Assembly: GCA_963815535.1 (NCBI GenBank)
Contig: CAWFGS010000003.1
Location: 434,001 to 498,000 of the forward strand
Direction: 5' to 3'
From: CAWFGS01 sp963815535
GTDB lineage: Bacteria; Pseudomonadota; Alphaproteobacteria; Sphingomonadales; Sphingomonadaceae
DNA length: 64,000 bases
Below the pieces are notes generated by a model. It ran no database searches. It worked only from the letters and a program-made list of their open reading frames with translations, and was not told the DNA's origin. The position numbers were made by a program, and so were the translations under genes. Below, piece by piece: positions 10,822 through 19,998 of the stretch (positions are counted from its first letter, which is position 1; the number at the start of each line of letters is the position of its first letter).

Positions 10822-11571
10822 ATGGCAGGCCATTCCAAATTTAAAAACATCATGCACCGCAAAGGCGCGCAGGATAAAAAACGGTCCAATCTGTTTTCTA
10901 AGCTGAGCCGGGAAATCACCGTCGCGGCGAAGATGGGCACGCCGGACGTCGATATGAACCCGCGCCTGCGCCTCGCCGTCAATACGGCCAAGCAGCAATC
11001 CATGCCCAAGGACAATATCCAGCGCGCCATCGACAAGGCGAGCGCGAACGAGGGCGACGATTACGAAGAAATCCGTTACGAAGGATATGGTCCGCAAGGG
11101 GTCGCGCTGATCGTGGAGGCGCTGACCGACAACCGCAATCGCACCGCCACCGCCGTGCGCACCGCCTTCAGCAAACATGGCGGCAATCTGGGCGCATCGG
11201 GCAGCGTGGCGCACGGTTTCGAACGGCTGGGCCTGATCGTCTATCCCGCCAGCGTCGGCGGCGAAACCAAGGTGTTGGAAGCCGCGCTGGAAGCGGGCGC
11301 GGAAGATATCCAGTCCGGCAAGGAAGAACACGAAATCTGGACTGCGGCGGACGATCTGCACGCGGTGGCCGATGCGATGGAAAAGACGCTGGGCGAGGCG
11401 GAAACGGTCAAGCTGGCTTGGAAGCCCAACCTCAACGTCGATATGGACGAGAAGGAAGCGGGCACCTTGTTCAAATTGCTGGACGTGCTGGACGACGATG
11501 ACGACGTGCAGACCGTCTGGGGCAATTACGAAGTGTCCGACGCCATCATGGAACGGCTGGACGCTGAGTGA
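10822..11571 (+). CDS. yebC: YebC/PmpR family protein
   Basis: A 249-residue member of the YebC family, described as DNA-binding regulators and, for some members, as helpers of translation through proline stretches. The start MAGHSKFKNIMHRKGAQDKKR is diagnostic, followed by the GYGPQGVALIVE and TDNRNRTA blocks and the C-terminal PNLNVDMDEKEAG region. Full length. A GGAGAG ribosome site lies before ATG 10822. The next gene is ruvC, a common arrangement in alphaproteobacteria. Confidence 0.95.
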   Translation: MAGHSKFKNIMHRKGAQDKKRSNLFSKLSREITVAAKMGTPDVDMNPRLRLAVNTAKQQSMPKDNIQRAIDKASANEGDDYEEIRYEGYGPQGVALIVEALTDNRNRTATAVRTAFSKHGGNLGASGSVAHGFERLGLIVYPASVGGETKVLEAALEAGAEDIQSGKEEHEIWTAADDLHAVADAMEKTLGEAETVKLAWKPNLNVDMDEKEAGTLFKLLDVLDDDDDVQTVWGNYEVSDAIMERLDAE

Positions 11572-11616
11572 TCGATCCCTTCTCACCATGAGAGGCCCTT
11601 CTCCCATGAGAGGATC

Positions 11617-12453
11617 GTGATCATTCTCGGCCTCGACCCTTCGCTGACCTGCACCGGCTGGGGCGTCATCCGCACCGAGGGATCGCGCATTGTCCATATC
11701 GCGAACGGCCAGATCAAGACCGACGCCAAAGCGCCGATGTCCCCCCGTCTGGCGACACTGGCTTCGGGCGTTCGCTCCATCATCGAAGAACATCGCCCGG
11801 ACCGCGCGGCGGCGGAGGAAATCTTCGCCAACAAGAACGCCCAATCGACTATCAAACTGGCGCAAGCGCGCGGGGCCGTGCTGGCGGCGTGCGGCGAAGC
11901 GGGGCTGGCGGTGAACGAACATGCGGCGCGGCTGGTGAAGAAAGCGGTGGTCGGGACGGGCGCGGCGGAGAAGCGTCAGGTGCAGGCCATGCTCGGCGTG
12001 CTGCTGCCCGGCGTCGAACTGGCCGGACCGGACGCCGCCGATGCGCTGGCGGTCGCCATCGCCGACGCACATCTTGCTCCGCGCGAACCGAAAGGAACGA
12101 CTATGACCATCGACCTCTACGGCATTCCCAATTGCGACACCGTTCGCAAGGCGCGCAAATGGCTGGATGCGAACGGCATCGAATATACGTTCCACGATTT
12201 CAAGAAAGAGGGCGTCGATGCGGACAAACTCGAATATTGGGCGGACAGCGTCGGGTGGCAGATATTGCTCAATCGCCTGGGCACGACGTTCCGCAAATTG
12301 CCTACCCAACAAAAGGACGATGTCGATCGCGAGAGCGCCCTGGCGCTGATGCGCGAACAGCCCAGCATGATCAAACGCCCCGTCGTCACGCATGATGGCG
12401 AGGTCATGGTCGGGTTCACGCAATCCATCTGGGAAAACCAGCTTGGCCGGTAG
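11617..12453 (+). CDS. ruvC: RuvC resolvase, open in frame into an ArsC-like domain
   Basis: Residues 1-162 are RuvC, the nuclease that cuts Holliday junctions after RuvAB migration. The catalytic acids are visible: Asp7 (GLDPS), a Glu in AAAEEIFA, and the two Asp of DAADALA. The frame has no stop after RuvC and runs on into a complete ArsC/Spx-type domain (residues 163-278). A ribosome site (AAAGGAA) and ATG sit exactly at the join (12103), and a TGA overlaps that ATG in the next frame. So the normal state may be two genes with an ATGA overlap, joined here by a one-base error near 12065-12100. A true fusion is the alternative. YebC-RuvC neighbourhood supports ruvC itself. Confidence 0.85.
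   Translation: MIILGLDPSLTCTGWGVIRTEGSRIVHIANGQIKTDAKAPMSPRLATLASGVRSIIEEHRPDRAAAEEIFANKNAQSTIKLAQARGAVLAACGEAGLAVNEHAARLVKKAVVGTGAAEKRQVQAMLGVLLPGVELAGPDAADALAVAIADAHLAPREPKGTTMTIDLYGIPNCDTVRKARKWLDANGIEYTFHDFKKEGVDADKLEYWADSVGWQILLNRLGTTFRKLPTQQKDDVDRESALALMREQPSMIKRPVVTHDGEVMVGFTQSIWENQLGR
12103..12453 (+). CDS. ArsC/Spx-family reductase-like protein
   Basis: If translated from its own ATG this is a 116-residue thioredoxin-fold protein. It begins IDLYGIPNCDTVRKARKW, with a single active-site-like Cys (NCDTV), then FHDFKKEGV and, later, RPVVTHDGEVMVGF. This is the ArsC-related YffB/Spx pattern, not classical arsenate reductase. No arsenic genes are near. An AAAGGAA ribosome site 6 bases upstream supports independent translation. 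It is in frame with ruvC, see that entry. The function is unknown; a glutathione-linked reductase is one guess for the family. Confidence 0.75.
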   Translation: MTIDLYGIPNCDTVRKARKWLDANGIEYTFHDFKKEGVDADKLEYWADSVGWQILLNRLGTTFRKLPTQQKDDVDRESALALMREQPSMIKRPVVTHDGEVMVGFTQSIWENQLGR

Positions 12454-12494
12454 GCCGTAATGCTGGCGACATAATCGGCGAGCTAAAGCGTCTC

Positions 12495-13574
12495 ATGATC
12501 CGAACCATCCTGCTTGCGCTCGCCGCCCTGTCCGCCGTTCCCGTTGCCGCCATACCCGTTGCTGCCAGCGCGCAGGAACGCGCCATGCTGGTCATCGCCC
12601 ATCGCGGCGCGAGCGGCGATCGGCCCGAACACACGCTGGCCGCCTATGAACGGGCGATCGATCAGGGTGCGGATTATATCGAGCCCGATCTGGTCCCGAC
12701 GAAAGACGGCATACTGGTCGCGCGGCATGAAAACGCGATTTCCGCCACGACCGATGTGGCCACGCACGAGGCGTTCGCGGATCGCAGACGCGCCAAGACG
12801 ATCGACGGGCAGTTGGTCACCGACTGGTTCGTGGAAGATTTCACGCTGGCCGAACTGCGAACGCTGCGGGCGAAGGAACGATTGCCCGCCATCCGTCCCG
12901 GTAACGCGCGGTTCGACGGTCTGTATGCCATCCCGACTTTCGCCGAAATCGTCACCTTGCTGCGCGCCAAGGAAGCCGAAACGGGCCGCACCATCGGCAT
13001 CTATCCCGAACTGAAACACCCCAATTTCATGCTGCAGGATGCCGGCATCGACGTGGTCGATCTGCTGGTGCGCGCGCTCGATACTGCGGGGTACACCAGC
13101 GCCGACGATGCCATTTTCGTGCAGAGTTTCGAAGTCGGCGCTCTGCAACGGCTGAATGCGCGCACCGATCTGCGGCTGGTGCAGTTGATGAGCGCGGAAG
13201 GCGGCCCGGCGGACGAACCCGCGATGCGCTATACCGATATGGCAACGCCGAGCGGGCTGGCGCAAATCGCGCAATATGCCGACGGGATCGGGGTCGAGAT
13301 CGCAATGGTCGCAGGCCGGGCCGGCAGCGCAACGCCGCTGACCGCGCAAGCCCACGAAGCGGGCCTGTCGGTCCATGCGTGGACCTTGCGAAAAGAGAAC
13401 ATGTTCCTGCCCGAACAGGTAACGGGGCCGGGCGGCGACACGGCGCAAGGGTGCGACATATCCGTTTATGCCACGTTGTCGAGCATCGGCGTCGATGGCG
13501 TATTTACCGACGATCCGGGCCGCATCGCTGCCTATCGCGACCGCAATATCCGCCCGGCTGCCTGCGGCGACTGA
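12495..13574 (+). CDS. glpQ: Glycerophosphodiester phosphodiesterase, periplasmic
   Basis: Hydrolyses glycerophosphodiesters from lipids to glycerol-3-phosphate and an alcohol. 359 residues with a Sec signal peptide (cleavage after ASAQ, about residue 27). The GDPD signature is clear: AHRGASGDRPEHT with the catalytic His, DYIEPDLV with the metal-binding Glu and Asp, then HEN. The C-terminal AWTLRKEN and GVDGVFTDDP blocks complete the TIM barrel. It ends one base before the stop of convergent ubiG, with no room for a terminator between them. Confidence 0.93.
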   Translation: MIRTILLALAALSAVPVAAIPVAASAQERAMLVIAHRGASGDRPEHTLAAYERAIDQGADYIEPDLVPTKDGILVARHENAISATTDVATHEAFADRRRAKTIDGQLVTDWFVEDFTLAELRTLRAKERLPAIRPGNARFDGLYAIPTFAEIVTLLRAKEAETGRTIGIYPELKHPNFMLQDAGIDVVDLLVRALDTAGYTSADDAIFVQSFEVGALQRLNARTDLRLVQLMSAEGGPADEPAMRYTDMATPSGLAQIAQYADGIGVEIAMVAGRAGSATPLTAQAHEAGLSVHAWTLRKENMFLPEQVTGPGGDTAQGCDISVYATLSSIGVDGVFTDDPGRIAAYRDRNIRPAACGD

Positions 13575-13575
13575 C

Positions 13576-14340
13576 TCATTCGGCGTGGCGAACGGTCGCG
13601 ATGTAATTGAGCCGCATATCGTCCGACAGATGCAGGCCCTTCATCGGGCCGAACGCGATGCCGGTCGGCTCGCTCATGGTCAGCCCCGCTTCGGCCAGCA
13701 GGTCGCGCAGATCGCCGGGCGCGATAAAATCGTCCCAATGATGCGTGCCGCGCGGGATGGCGCCGACCGCTTCCGCCCCCGTCACCAGCAAAGCGCGTGA
13801 GGCGAGCGTGCGGTTGGGCGTGCTGATCACCATCAAACCGCCGGGCGCGAGAGCATTTTTCAGATGCGCGACGAAAGCGGGTTTGTCGGCGACGTGTTCG
13901 ATTACCTCCATCGCGGTGACGAGGTCGAACTGCCCGAGATCGAGATCGCCCAACTCGCCGGCGATATAACGGATGTCCAGCCCGCCACCTTCCGCATGGG
14001 CCGCCGCCGCCGCTGCGTTTTCGGGTGCGGCATCCACGCCGGTCACCGCGCCGCCCAGCCGGGCCAGCGGTTCGCACAGCAAGCCTGCGCCGCAGCCGAC
14101 ATCCAGTGCAGATTTGCCGCCCAGCGGGTTCCGCGCGCGCACATCGCCGCCCCAGTGCCGGTCCACCGCATCGCGGATATAGCGCAACCGCACCGGGTTC
14201 AGGCGGTGGAGCATCGCGGACGAACCCTTGGGATCCCACCATTCCGCTGCCAGCTTGCCGAAATGGGCCGCCTCCCCCGGCCTGATGGTCGCAGCAGTGC
14301 TTGGCGCAGGGCGTTCGTCGGTCGCAGTTGCATCGTTCAT
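13576..14340 (-). CDS. ubiG: Ubiquinone biosynthesis O-methyltransferase
   Basis: Performs both O-methylations of ubiquinone synthesis using S-adenosylmethionine. 254 residues. It begins with the usual LAAEWWDPKG region, then LDVGCGAGLL (SAM motif I), GVDAAPEN, the VIEHV motif, STPNRT, and the C-terminal HHWDDFI and GPMKGLHLSDD typical of UbiG. ATG 14340 is preferred; the longer frame to 14505 adds residues opposite lysC. It is divergent from lysC with 52 bases between, a common pairing in this group. Confidence 0.95.
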   Translation of the reverse strand: MNDATATDERPAPSTAATIRPGEAAHFGKLAAEWWDPKGSSAMLHRLNPVRLRYIRDAVDRHWGGDVRARNPLGGKSALDVGCGAGLLCEPLARLGGAVTGVDAAPENAAAAAAHAEGGGLDIRYIAGELGDLDLGQFDLVTAMEVIEHVADKPAFVAHLKNALAPGGLMVISTPNRTLASRALLVTGAEAVGAIPRGTHHWDDFIAPGDLRDLLAEAGLTMSEPTGIAFGPMKGLHLSDDMRLNYIATVRHAE

Positions 14341-14392
14341 ACGCGCACCGTAACAGCGCAGGGCAATCGAGGGTAGGGGAAGGAACACACGC

Positions 14393-15677
14393 TTGGCCCG
14401 GATCGTGATGAAATTCGGCGGTACGTCGATGGCGGGCACGCAGCGCATTCGCCGCGTGGCGCAGATCGTGCGCGCACAGGCGGCCGGCCAGAACGGGCAG
14501 CGCAATCAGGTCGCCGTGGTCGTCAGCGCCATGGCGGGGGAAACGGACCGGCTGGTCAATTTCTGCCGCGAGGCGAACGCGATGTACGACCCCGCAGAAT
14601 ACGATGTGGTGGTGGCGAGCGGGGAACAGGTGACGTCCGGCCTGCTGGCGCTGACCCTGCAATCGCTGGGCAATGCCGCGCGCAGCTGGCTCGGCTGGCA
14701 AATGCCGATGAACACGGTCGATGCCCATGCGAAAGCGCGCGTGGAAACGATCGATGGCGCGCGCATGATCGCCGCGATGGAAGGGGGCGAGATCGCGGTC
14801 GTTCCAGGCTTTCAGGGCGTGTCGAACGATGGCCGCATCACCACGCTGGGGCGCGGCGGGTCCGACACCTCCGCCGTGGCGCTGGCGGCGGCGCTGAAGG
14901 CGGATCGCTGCGATATCTACACCGATGTCGATGGCGTTTACACCACCGATCCGCGCATCGTGACCAAGGCGCGCAAGCTGAAAGCGGTCACGTATGAAGA
15001 AATGCTGGAGCTGGCATCGGTGGGCGCAAAAGTGTTGCAGACCCGCAGCGTCGGCCTGGCCATGAAGGAACGGGTGCGGATACAGGTTCTGTCGAGCTTT
15101 ACCGGCGAAGATGCGGTGGCCGCCGATGCGCTGCCGGGCACGCTGATCGTGTCGGACGCCGAAATGGACCAGATCTTGAAGGATGGAAATATGGAACGCC
15201 AACACGTCACCGGCATCGCGCACGACAAGACCGAAGCGAAGGTGATCCTGACGCGCGTGCCCGACAAACCGGGCGCCGTGGCGGAGATTTTCGAACCGCT
15301 GTCCGATGCCAGCATCAATGTCGATATGATCATCCAGAACGTCGGCCGCGACAAGGGGGAAACGGATGTGACCTTCACCGTGCCGCAGGCCGATCTGGCG
15401 CGCGCGCAGGCATTGCTGGAGGATCGGCGCGGGGCGATCGGGTTCAACCGGATCATCACCGACAGCAAGATCGCGAAGATCAGCGTGGTCGGCGTCGGCA
15501 TGAAAAGCCATGCGGGCGTCGCCAGCACCATGTTCCGATCGCTCGCCACGCGCGGCATCAACATTCAGGCGATTACGACGTCCGAAATCAAGGTCAGCGT
15601 GCTGATCGACGAGGATGAAACGGAACTTGGCCGTGCGGCTGCTGCACACGGCGTATGGGCTGGATGCGGAGGATTAG
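14393..15677 (+). CDS. lysC: Aspartate kinase, with a one-base frameshift near the end
   Basis: First step from aspartate to lysine, threonine and methionine. It starts at TTG 14393 behind GGGGAAGGAA. The kinase signature VMKFGGTSMAG is at the N-terminus, FQGVSNDGR and GRGGSDTSAVALAA follow, and two ACT domains form the C-terminal third. Near 15628-15632, CTTGGCCGTG should read CTT GCC GTG; without the extra base the protein ends ETELAVRLLHTAYGLDAED at TAG 15675-15677, giving 427 residues. Uncorrected, it runs 27 codons further into a palindromic repeat. The ACT domains imply feedback control by end products. Confidence 0.92.
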
Positions 15678-15687
15678 GGTTTTGGCA

Positions 15688-15799
15688 GCCCACCCCGCTG
15701 CGACTAGCTCGCTGCGCTCGCAAGTCTGCTCACCCCTCCCGCAAGCGGGAGGGGTAGGGTAGCTTACGAACGACAGCGAGTTAGCGAAGCGGGGTGGGC
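15688..15799. repeat. Intergenic palindromic element
   Basis: A nested inverted repeat of about 110 bases. The outer arms GCCCACCCCGCT (15688-15699) and AGCGGGGTGGGC (15788-15799) are perfect complements. A central hairpin has arms CCCCTCCCGC (15733-15742) and GCGGGAGGGG (15745-15754) with a two-base loop. Between them AGCTCGCTGCGCTCGC partly pairs with GCGAGTTAGCG. It has the form of the repetitive palindromes scattered between sphingomonad genes; I know of only this copy in the window. It could also end transcription of lysC. Confidence 0.85.
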
Positions 15800-15817
15800 A
15801 AAACCGCTTCGCGAATC

Positions 15818-16272
15818 TTACGAAGCCACATCCGGCGCGCGCCCACCACCCGCCGGGGCGGAGCTTCGCAGCCTTTCGATGACCGCCTGCGCCGGCAGCT
15901 TCCACTGCCGCTTCGTCGCCCGCCGCGATCGCATCGGCAACCGATTGCAGATCGGCGCCAGCTGTTCGCGCAGGCCGGTGTCCAGCGCATCGCCGCGATC
16001 CGACAGCATCGTTGCATGTCCGCGACGATGGCGGATTGTTCTTCGAACGGGGTTTCGGTCGCCAGCTTGCGCGCGTCGATGCCCAGCTGCGAGATGACTG
16101 CATTGGTCGCCAGCTCGCTTTGCGTAACGCCGGTTTGCGCCGAACCTTCCTCGACAGTGGGCAAATCCATCGGATCGTTGGTATCGTCCGTCGCGCCGCC
16201 GCATGCGGCCAGGGCGAGGGGCAGAGTCAGTAGGGGAATGGCGGCGGCGAGAGCGGTTCGGGTGAGGCGCAT
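15818..16272 (-). pseudogene. Small lipoprotein gene broken by three indels
   Basis: The start is clean: MRLTRTALAAAIPLL, a hydrophobic core and lipobox LAAC (Cys about residue 24), then an acidic linker and ATNAVISQLGIDARKLATETPFEEQSA. After that, protein-like sequence continues only by changing frame three times: to ATMLSDRGDALDTGLREQ near 16015 (one base missing), to DLQSVADAIAAGDEAAVE near 15956 (one missing), and to AQAVIERLRSSAP near 15899 (one extra), ending at the stop 15818-15820. Repaired length is about 151 residues. The unrepaired frame ends in an arginine-rich tail, a sign of wrong frame. Either a decayed gene or poor sequence; neighbouring essential genes suggest the latter. Confidence 0.7.
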
Positions 16273-16358
16273 GGGTGTCTCCGGTTGGTAAGCGTTTGCC
16301 AGTCAACGCCCGCGCGGCCATGAGTTTCCCGAATGCACCCGTCACGAAAGGGCGAACG

Positions 16359-17564
16359 ATGGCTTTTACCACCCGCATATTGCTGCTCGGTTCGGGCGAA
16401 CTGGGCCGCGAATTCGTGATTTCGGCGAAGCGGCTGGGCGCTTACGTCGTCGCCTGCGACGCCTATGACGATGCGCCCGCCATGCAGATGGCCGACACGC
16501 GCGAGGTGTTTTCGATGCTGGACGGGGCGGCGTTGCGCGCGGCCATCGACCGCCACCGGCCGGACCTGATCGTGCCGGAAGTGGAAGCGATCCGCACGCA
16601 GGTTCTGGCGCAAGCGGAAGGCGAAGGGATCACCGTCGTCCCGTCCGCCCGCGCCGCGCAATTGACGATGAACCGCGACGCCATCCGCGATCTGGCAGCG
16701 GGCAAGCTGGGGCTGGCAACCTCTCCTTACGCCTATGCCGAAGGTCTGGACCAGATGCGCGACGCGGCAAAACAGGTGGGTTTTCCCTGCGTGGTGAAGC
16801 CGGTCATGTCGTCATCGGGCAAGGGCCAGCGCGTGGTGCGCGATGCGGGCGAACTGGCGGCGGCGTGGGACTATGCCGTCGCAAATATGCGCGGCGACCG
16901 GGCGCGGGTCATCGTGGAGGCGTTCGTGCCGTTCGATTACGAAATCACCTTGCTGACGGTGCGGCATAAAGGCGCGGATGGCGGCGACCGCGTGACGTTC
17001 TGCCCACCTATCGGCCATCGGCAGGAAAACGGCGACTATCGTGAAAGCTGGCAACCCGCCGCCGTGCCGGACGACGTGCTGGAACGCGCGCAGGACATGG
17101 CCCGGCGGGTGGTTGATGAACTGGGCGGTTACGGCCTGTTCGGCGTGGAGTTCTTCGTCGTTGCGAAAGACGGCGCGGACGGAGTGTTGTTCTGCGAATT
17201 GAGTCCGCGTCCGCACGATACCGGCATGGTCACCTTGGCGTCGCAGAACCTGACCGAGTTCGATCTGCACGCCCGTGCCATCATGGGGCTGCCCATTCCC
17301 CAAACGATCGCTGCGCGCCCGTCCGCATCCGCCGTAATCCTGGGGACGGGCGACTGCGACGCGTTCCGTTTCGGCGGGTTGGCACAAGCATTGGCATTGG
17401 TGGTGGAAGGCGGCACGGTCGATATCCGCCTGTTCGGGAAACCGACCACGCGGCCAGGCCGCCGCATGGGCGTGGCGCTGGCCACTGGCCCCACCACCCA
17501 AGAAGCGCGCGCCATCGCTGTCACGGCCGCCCAGCGCGTGCGGATAGATCGCGCCGATCCCTAA
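16359..17564 (+). CDS. purT: Formate-dependent phosphoribosylglycinamide formyltransferase
   Basis: Third step of purine synthesis by the formate- and ATP-using route. 401 residues, ATP-grasp fold. The N-terminal ILLLGSGELGREF loop and later VKPVMSSSGKGQ (ATP-binding), IVEAFVPFDYEITLLTVR and LSPRPHDTGMVT match PurT throughout and are unbroken. ATG 16359 follows GAAAGGG; the longer frame from 16275 lies in the promoter region shared with the divergent lipoprotein. It ends against a hairpin shared with convergent katG. Confidence 0.95.
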   Translation: MAFTTRILLLGSGELGREFVISAKRLGAYVVACDAYDDAPAMQMADTREVFSMLDGAALRAAIDRHRPDLIVPEVEAIRTQVLAQAEGEGITVVPSARAAQLTMNRDAIRDLAAGKLGLATSPYAYAEGLDQMRDAAKQVGFPCVVKPVMSSSGKGQRVVRDAGELAAAWDYAVANMRGDRARVIVEAFVPFDYEITLLTVRHKGADGGDRVTFCPPIGHRQENGDYRESWQPAAVPDDVLERAQDMARRVVDELGGYGLFGVEFFVVAKDGADGVLFCELSPRPHDTGMVTLASQNLTEFDLHARAIMGLPIPQTIAARPSASAVILGTGDCDAFRFGGLAQALALVVEGGTVDIRLFGKPTTRPGRRMGVALATGPTTQEARAIAVTAAQRVRIDRADP

Positions 17565-17568
17565 ACGA

Positions 17569-17603
17569 AACGCGGCCTCTCCCGCGAAGGGAAAGGCCGC
17601 GTT
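17569..17603. terminator. Hairpin between convergent purT and katG
   Basis: AACGCGGCCT (17569-17578) and AGGCCGCGTT (17594-17603) are perfect complements with a 15-base loop. No long T run follows on either strand, but the position between two converging genes suggests a shared terminator. Confidence 0.6.
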
Positions 17604-17626
17604 GCATCGTCGGTGTCGCCCCCGCG

Positions 17627-19822
17627 TTATGCCAGATCGAACCGGTCGGCGTTCATCACCTTGGTCCAGGCGGCAACGAAATGGTCCACGAACATGCGTT
17701 CGTTGCCCGTTTCGGCATAGACTTCCGCGACGGAGCGAAGTTGCGAATTCGACCCGAAGATCAGATCGGTTCGGGTCGCTCGCCACAATTCCTCGTCCGT
17801 ATCGCGGTCGCTGCCGATGAACTCTTCGTCCCCGCTGGTATCGACCACTTTCCACGCGGTCCGCATATCGAGCAGGTTCTTGAAAAACGCATTGTCGAGC
17901 TTGCCCGGAGTGTCCGTCAGCACGCCGACCTTCGAATTGCCGCTATTGGCCCCCAGCACGCGCAAACCACCGATCAGCGCGGTCATTTCGGGGATCGACA
18001 GCCCCAGCAACGATGCGCGATCCAGCATCAGATCTTCGGTTTTCACCGAATGTTTGGTGCTGAGATAATTGCGGAACGCGTCGGCTTTGGGTTCCAGCGG
18101 TTCGAAACTTTCCGCATCGGTGTGCTCCGCCTTCGCATCGCCGCGGCCGCTGGTGAACGGCACTGCGATGTCGAAACCTGCATCCTTTGCCGCGCGTTCG
18201 ACTGCCGCCGTTCCGCCCAGCACGATCAGATCGGCCATGCTTACGGCACGGTCGCCCCTGATCTCTTCCAGCTTGGACAGCACGCTCGACAATTCGTCCG
18301 GGTCGTTGACTGCCCAGGCGTTCTGCGGGGCCAACCGGATATGCGCGCCGTTCGCGCCGCCACGATGGTCGCTGACGCGATAGGTGGAGGCCGATCCCCA
18401 CGCCGCCTTGACCAATTGCGCCGTCGTCAGCCCGCTTTCCAGAATGGCGGATTTCAGCGACGCGACATCGCTGTCCGAAATCGGCGTCCCGGCGGGAACG
18501 GGATCCTGCCAGATCAGATCTTCTTCCGGTACGTCCGGCCCCTGATACCGGATTTTCGGCCCCATATCGCGGTGGCACAGTTTGAACCATGCACGGGCGA
18601 AGGCATCGTCCAGCGCAGCCTGATCGTTACGGAACCGTTCGGAAATCGCGCGGTATGCGGGATCGACTTTCAGCGCCATGTCGGCGGTGGTCATCATCGT
18701 CGGAACCAGTTTGGACGGATCGTGCGCGGCAGGCGCCATATCCTCTTCGCGCTGGTCGATCGGCTGCCATTGTTTGGCCCCCGCCGGGCTTTCCACCAGT
18801 TCGTATTCGTAATCGAGCAGCAGGCGGAAATAATTGCCGTTCCACTGCGTCGGGGTGTTGGACCACGATCCCTCCAACCCGGACGTGATCGCATGTTCGC
18901 CCGACCCGGATTCAAATCCGCTGGTCCAGCCAAGTCCCTGAAACGCGATGTCCGCGCCTTCGGGTTCCGCACCGATCAGGCTGGCATCGCCCGCGCCATG
19001 CGCCTTGCCGAAAGCGTGGCCGCCTGCAGTCAGCGCGACGGTTTCTTCATCGTTCATGGCCATTCGGGCGAAGGTTTCGCGCATGTCGCGGCCCGATTGC
19101 ATGGGATCGGCATTGCCGCCCGGACCTTCGGGATTGACGTAGATCAGACCCATCTGGATCGCGGCGAGCGGATCTTCCAACGCCCATTCCTTGTCCGGCT
19201 GAATGCGGGTTTCCGCACCCTGATCAATCATGACCTCTTCCGTGCCCCAATAGATGTCGGTTTCGGGTTCGAACACGTCCGCGCGTCCGCCGCCGAAGCC
19301 GAAGACGGGCCCACCCATGCTTTCGATCGCGACATTGCCGGTCAGGATGAACAGATCGGCCCAACTGATGTTGCGCCCGTATTTCTGTTTGATCGGCCAC
19401 AGCAAACGCCGCGCCTTGTCCAGATTGGCGTTGTCGGGCCAGCTGTTGAGCGGGGCGAAGCGTTGCTGCCCGCTGCTGGATCCGCCGCGCCCGTCCGCCG
19501 TGCGATACGTGCCCGCCGCGTGCCAGGCCATGCGAATGAAGAACGGGCCGTAATGCCCGTAATCCGCCGGCCACCAGGGCTGGCTGTCGGTCATCAACGC
19601 GTGCAGATCCTGCTTCAGCGCCGTATAATCGAGCGTATTGAAAGCTTCCGCATAATTGAAATCGTCGCCCAACGGACTGGCGGATTTGCCGCCCGTGGTC
19701 AGGATGTTCAGCTGCAGCGCATCGGGCCACCAGTCGCGGTTGCCGCGCCCATGAAGCTGGCGCTGTTCGCCTTTGCTTGCGTTGAAGGGGCAACCAGCGA
19801 AATTCGGGTCTGCTTCGGCCAT
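17627..19822 (-). CDS. katG: Catalase-peroxidase
   Basis: Haem enzyme that removes hydrogen peroxide by catalase and peroxidase reactions. About 731 residues, the usual two-domain length. The distal haem site is visible as RMAWHAAGTYR (Arg97, Trp100, His101); the Tyr of YVNPEGPGG should form the Met-Tyr-Trp crosslink; GGHAFGKAHGA holds the proximal His region. ATG 19822 follows GGGAGAG and is chosen over the longer frame to 19945. It is transcribed alone towards purT. I did not find a clear OxyR or Fur site in its 175-base upstream gap. Confidence 0.97.
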   Translation of the reverse strand: MAEADPNFAGCPFNASKGEQRQLHGRGNRDWWPDALQLNILTTGGKSASPLGDDFNYAEAFNTLDYTALKQDLHALMTDSQPWWPADYGHYGPFFIRMAWHAAGTYRTADGRGGSSSGQQRFAPLNSWPDNANLDKARRLLWPIKQKYGRNISWADLFILTGNVAIESMGGPVFGFGGGRADVFEPETDIYWGTEEVMIDQGAETRIQPDKEWALEDPLAAIQMGLIYVNPEGPGGNADPMQSGRDMRETFARMAMNDEETVALTAGGHAFGKAHGAGDASLIGAEPEGADIAFQGLGWTSGFESGSGEHAITSGLEGSWSNTPTQWNGNYFRLLLDYEYELVESPAGAKQWQPIDQREEDMAPAAHDPSKLVPTMMTTADMALKVDPAYRAISERFRNDQAALDDAFARAWFKLCHRDMGPKIRYQGPDVPEEDLIWQDPVPAGTPISDSDVASLKSAILESGLTTAQLVKAAWGSASTYRVSDHRGGANGAHIRLAPQNAWAVNDPDELSSVLSKLEEIRGDRAVSMADLIVLGGTAAVERAAKDAGFDIAVPFTSGRGDAKAEHTDAESFEPLEPKADAFRNYLSTKHSVKTEDLMLDRASLLGLSIPEMTALIGGLRVLGANSGNSKVGVLTDTPGKLDNAFFKNLLDMRTAWKVVDTSGDEEFIGSDRDTDEELWRATRTDLIFGSNSQLRSVAEVYAETGNERMFVDHFVAAWTKVMNADRFDLA

Positions 19823-19934
19823 TCGTTCTCTCCCATTCTTATGTGTGATTTCGGCTTTATCACAACATCGGGAATTAGGCGAAACGATTAAACGGGTGAC
19901 CACAATCGGTTTTGGCGATCGATGTGGCAAACGC

Positions 19935-19971
19935 AAACCCCGCATTCGCCGTCGGTATGGCGAATGCGGGG
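19935..19971 (-). terminator. Rho-independent terminator
   Basis: CCCCGCATTCGCC (19938-19950) and GGCGAATGCGGGG (19959-19971) form a perfect 13-base stem with an 8-base loop. On the minus strand it is followed by TTTGCG. It lies 28 bases past the stop of the His/Arg-rich gene. Confidence 0.75.
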
Positions 19972-19998
19972 TGCGGCTATTGTTGGTTGCGCTGAAAC

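Noticed and set aside
9799..12423. Very long minus-strand frame (874 codons) opposite gapR, yebC and ruvC
   Set aside because: Composition is His/Arg-rich and it is antisense to several well-supported genes.
17681..19891. 736-codon plus-strand frame opposite katG
   Set aside because: Antisense shadow of an intact katG; no recognisable domain.
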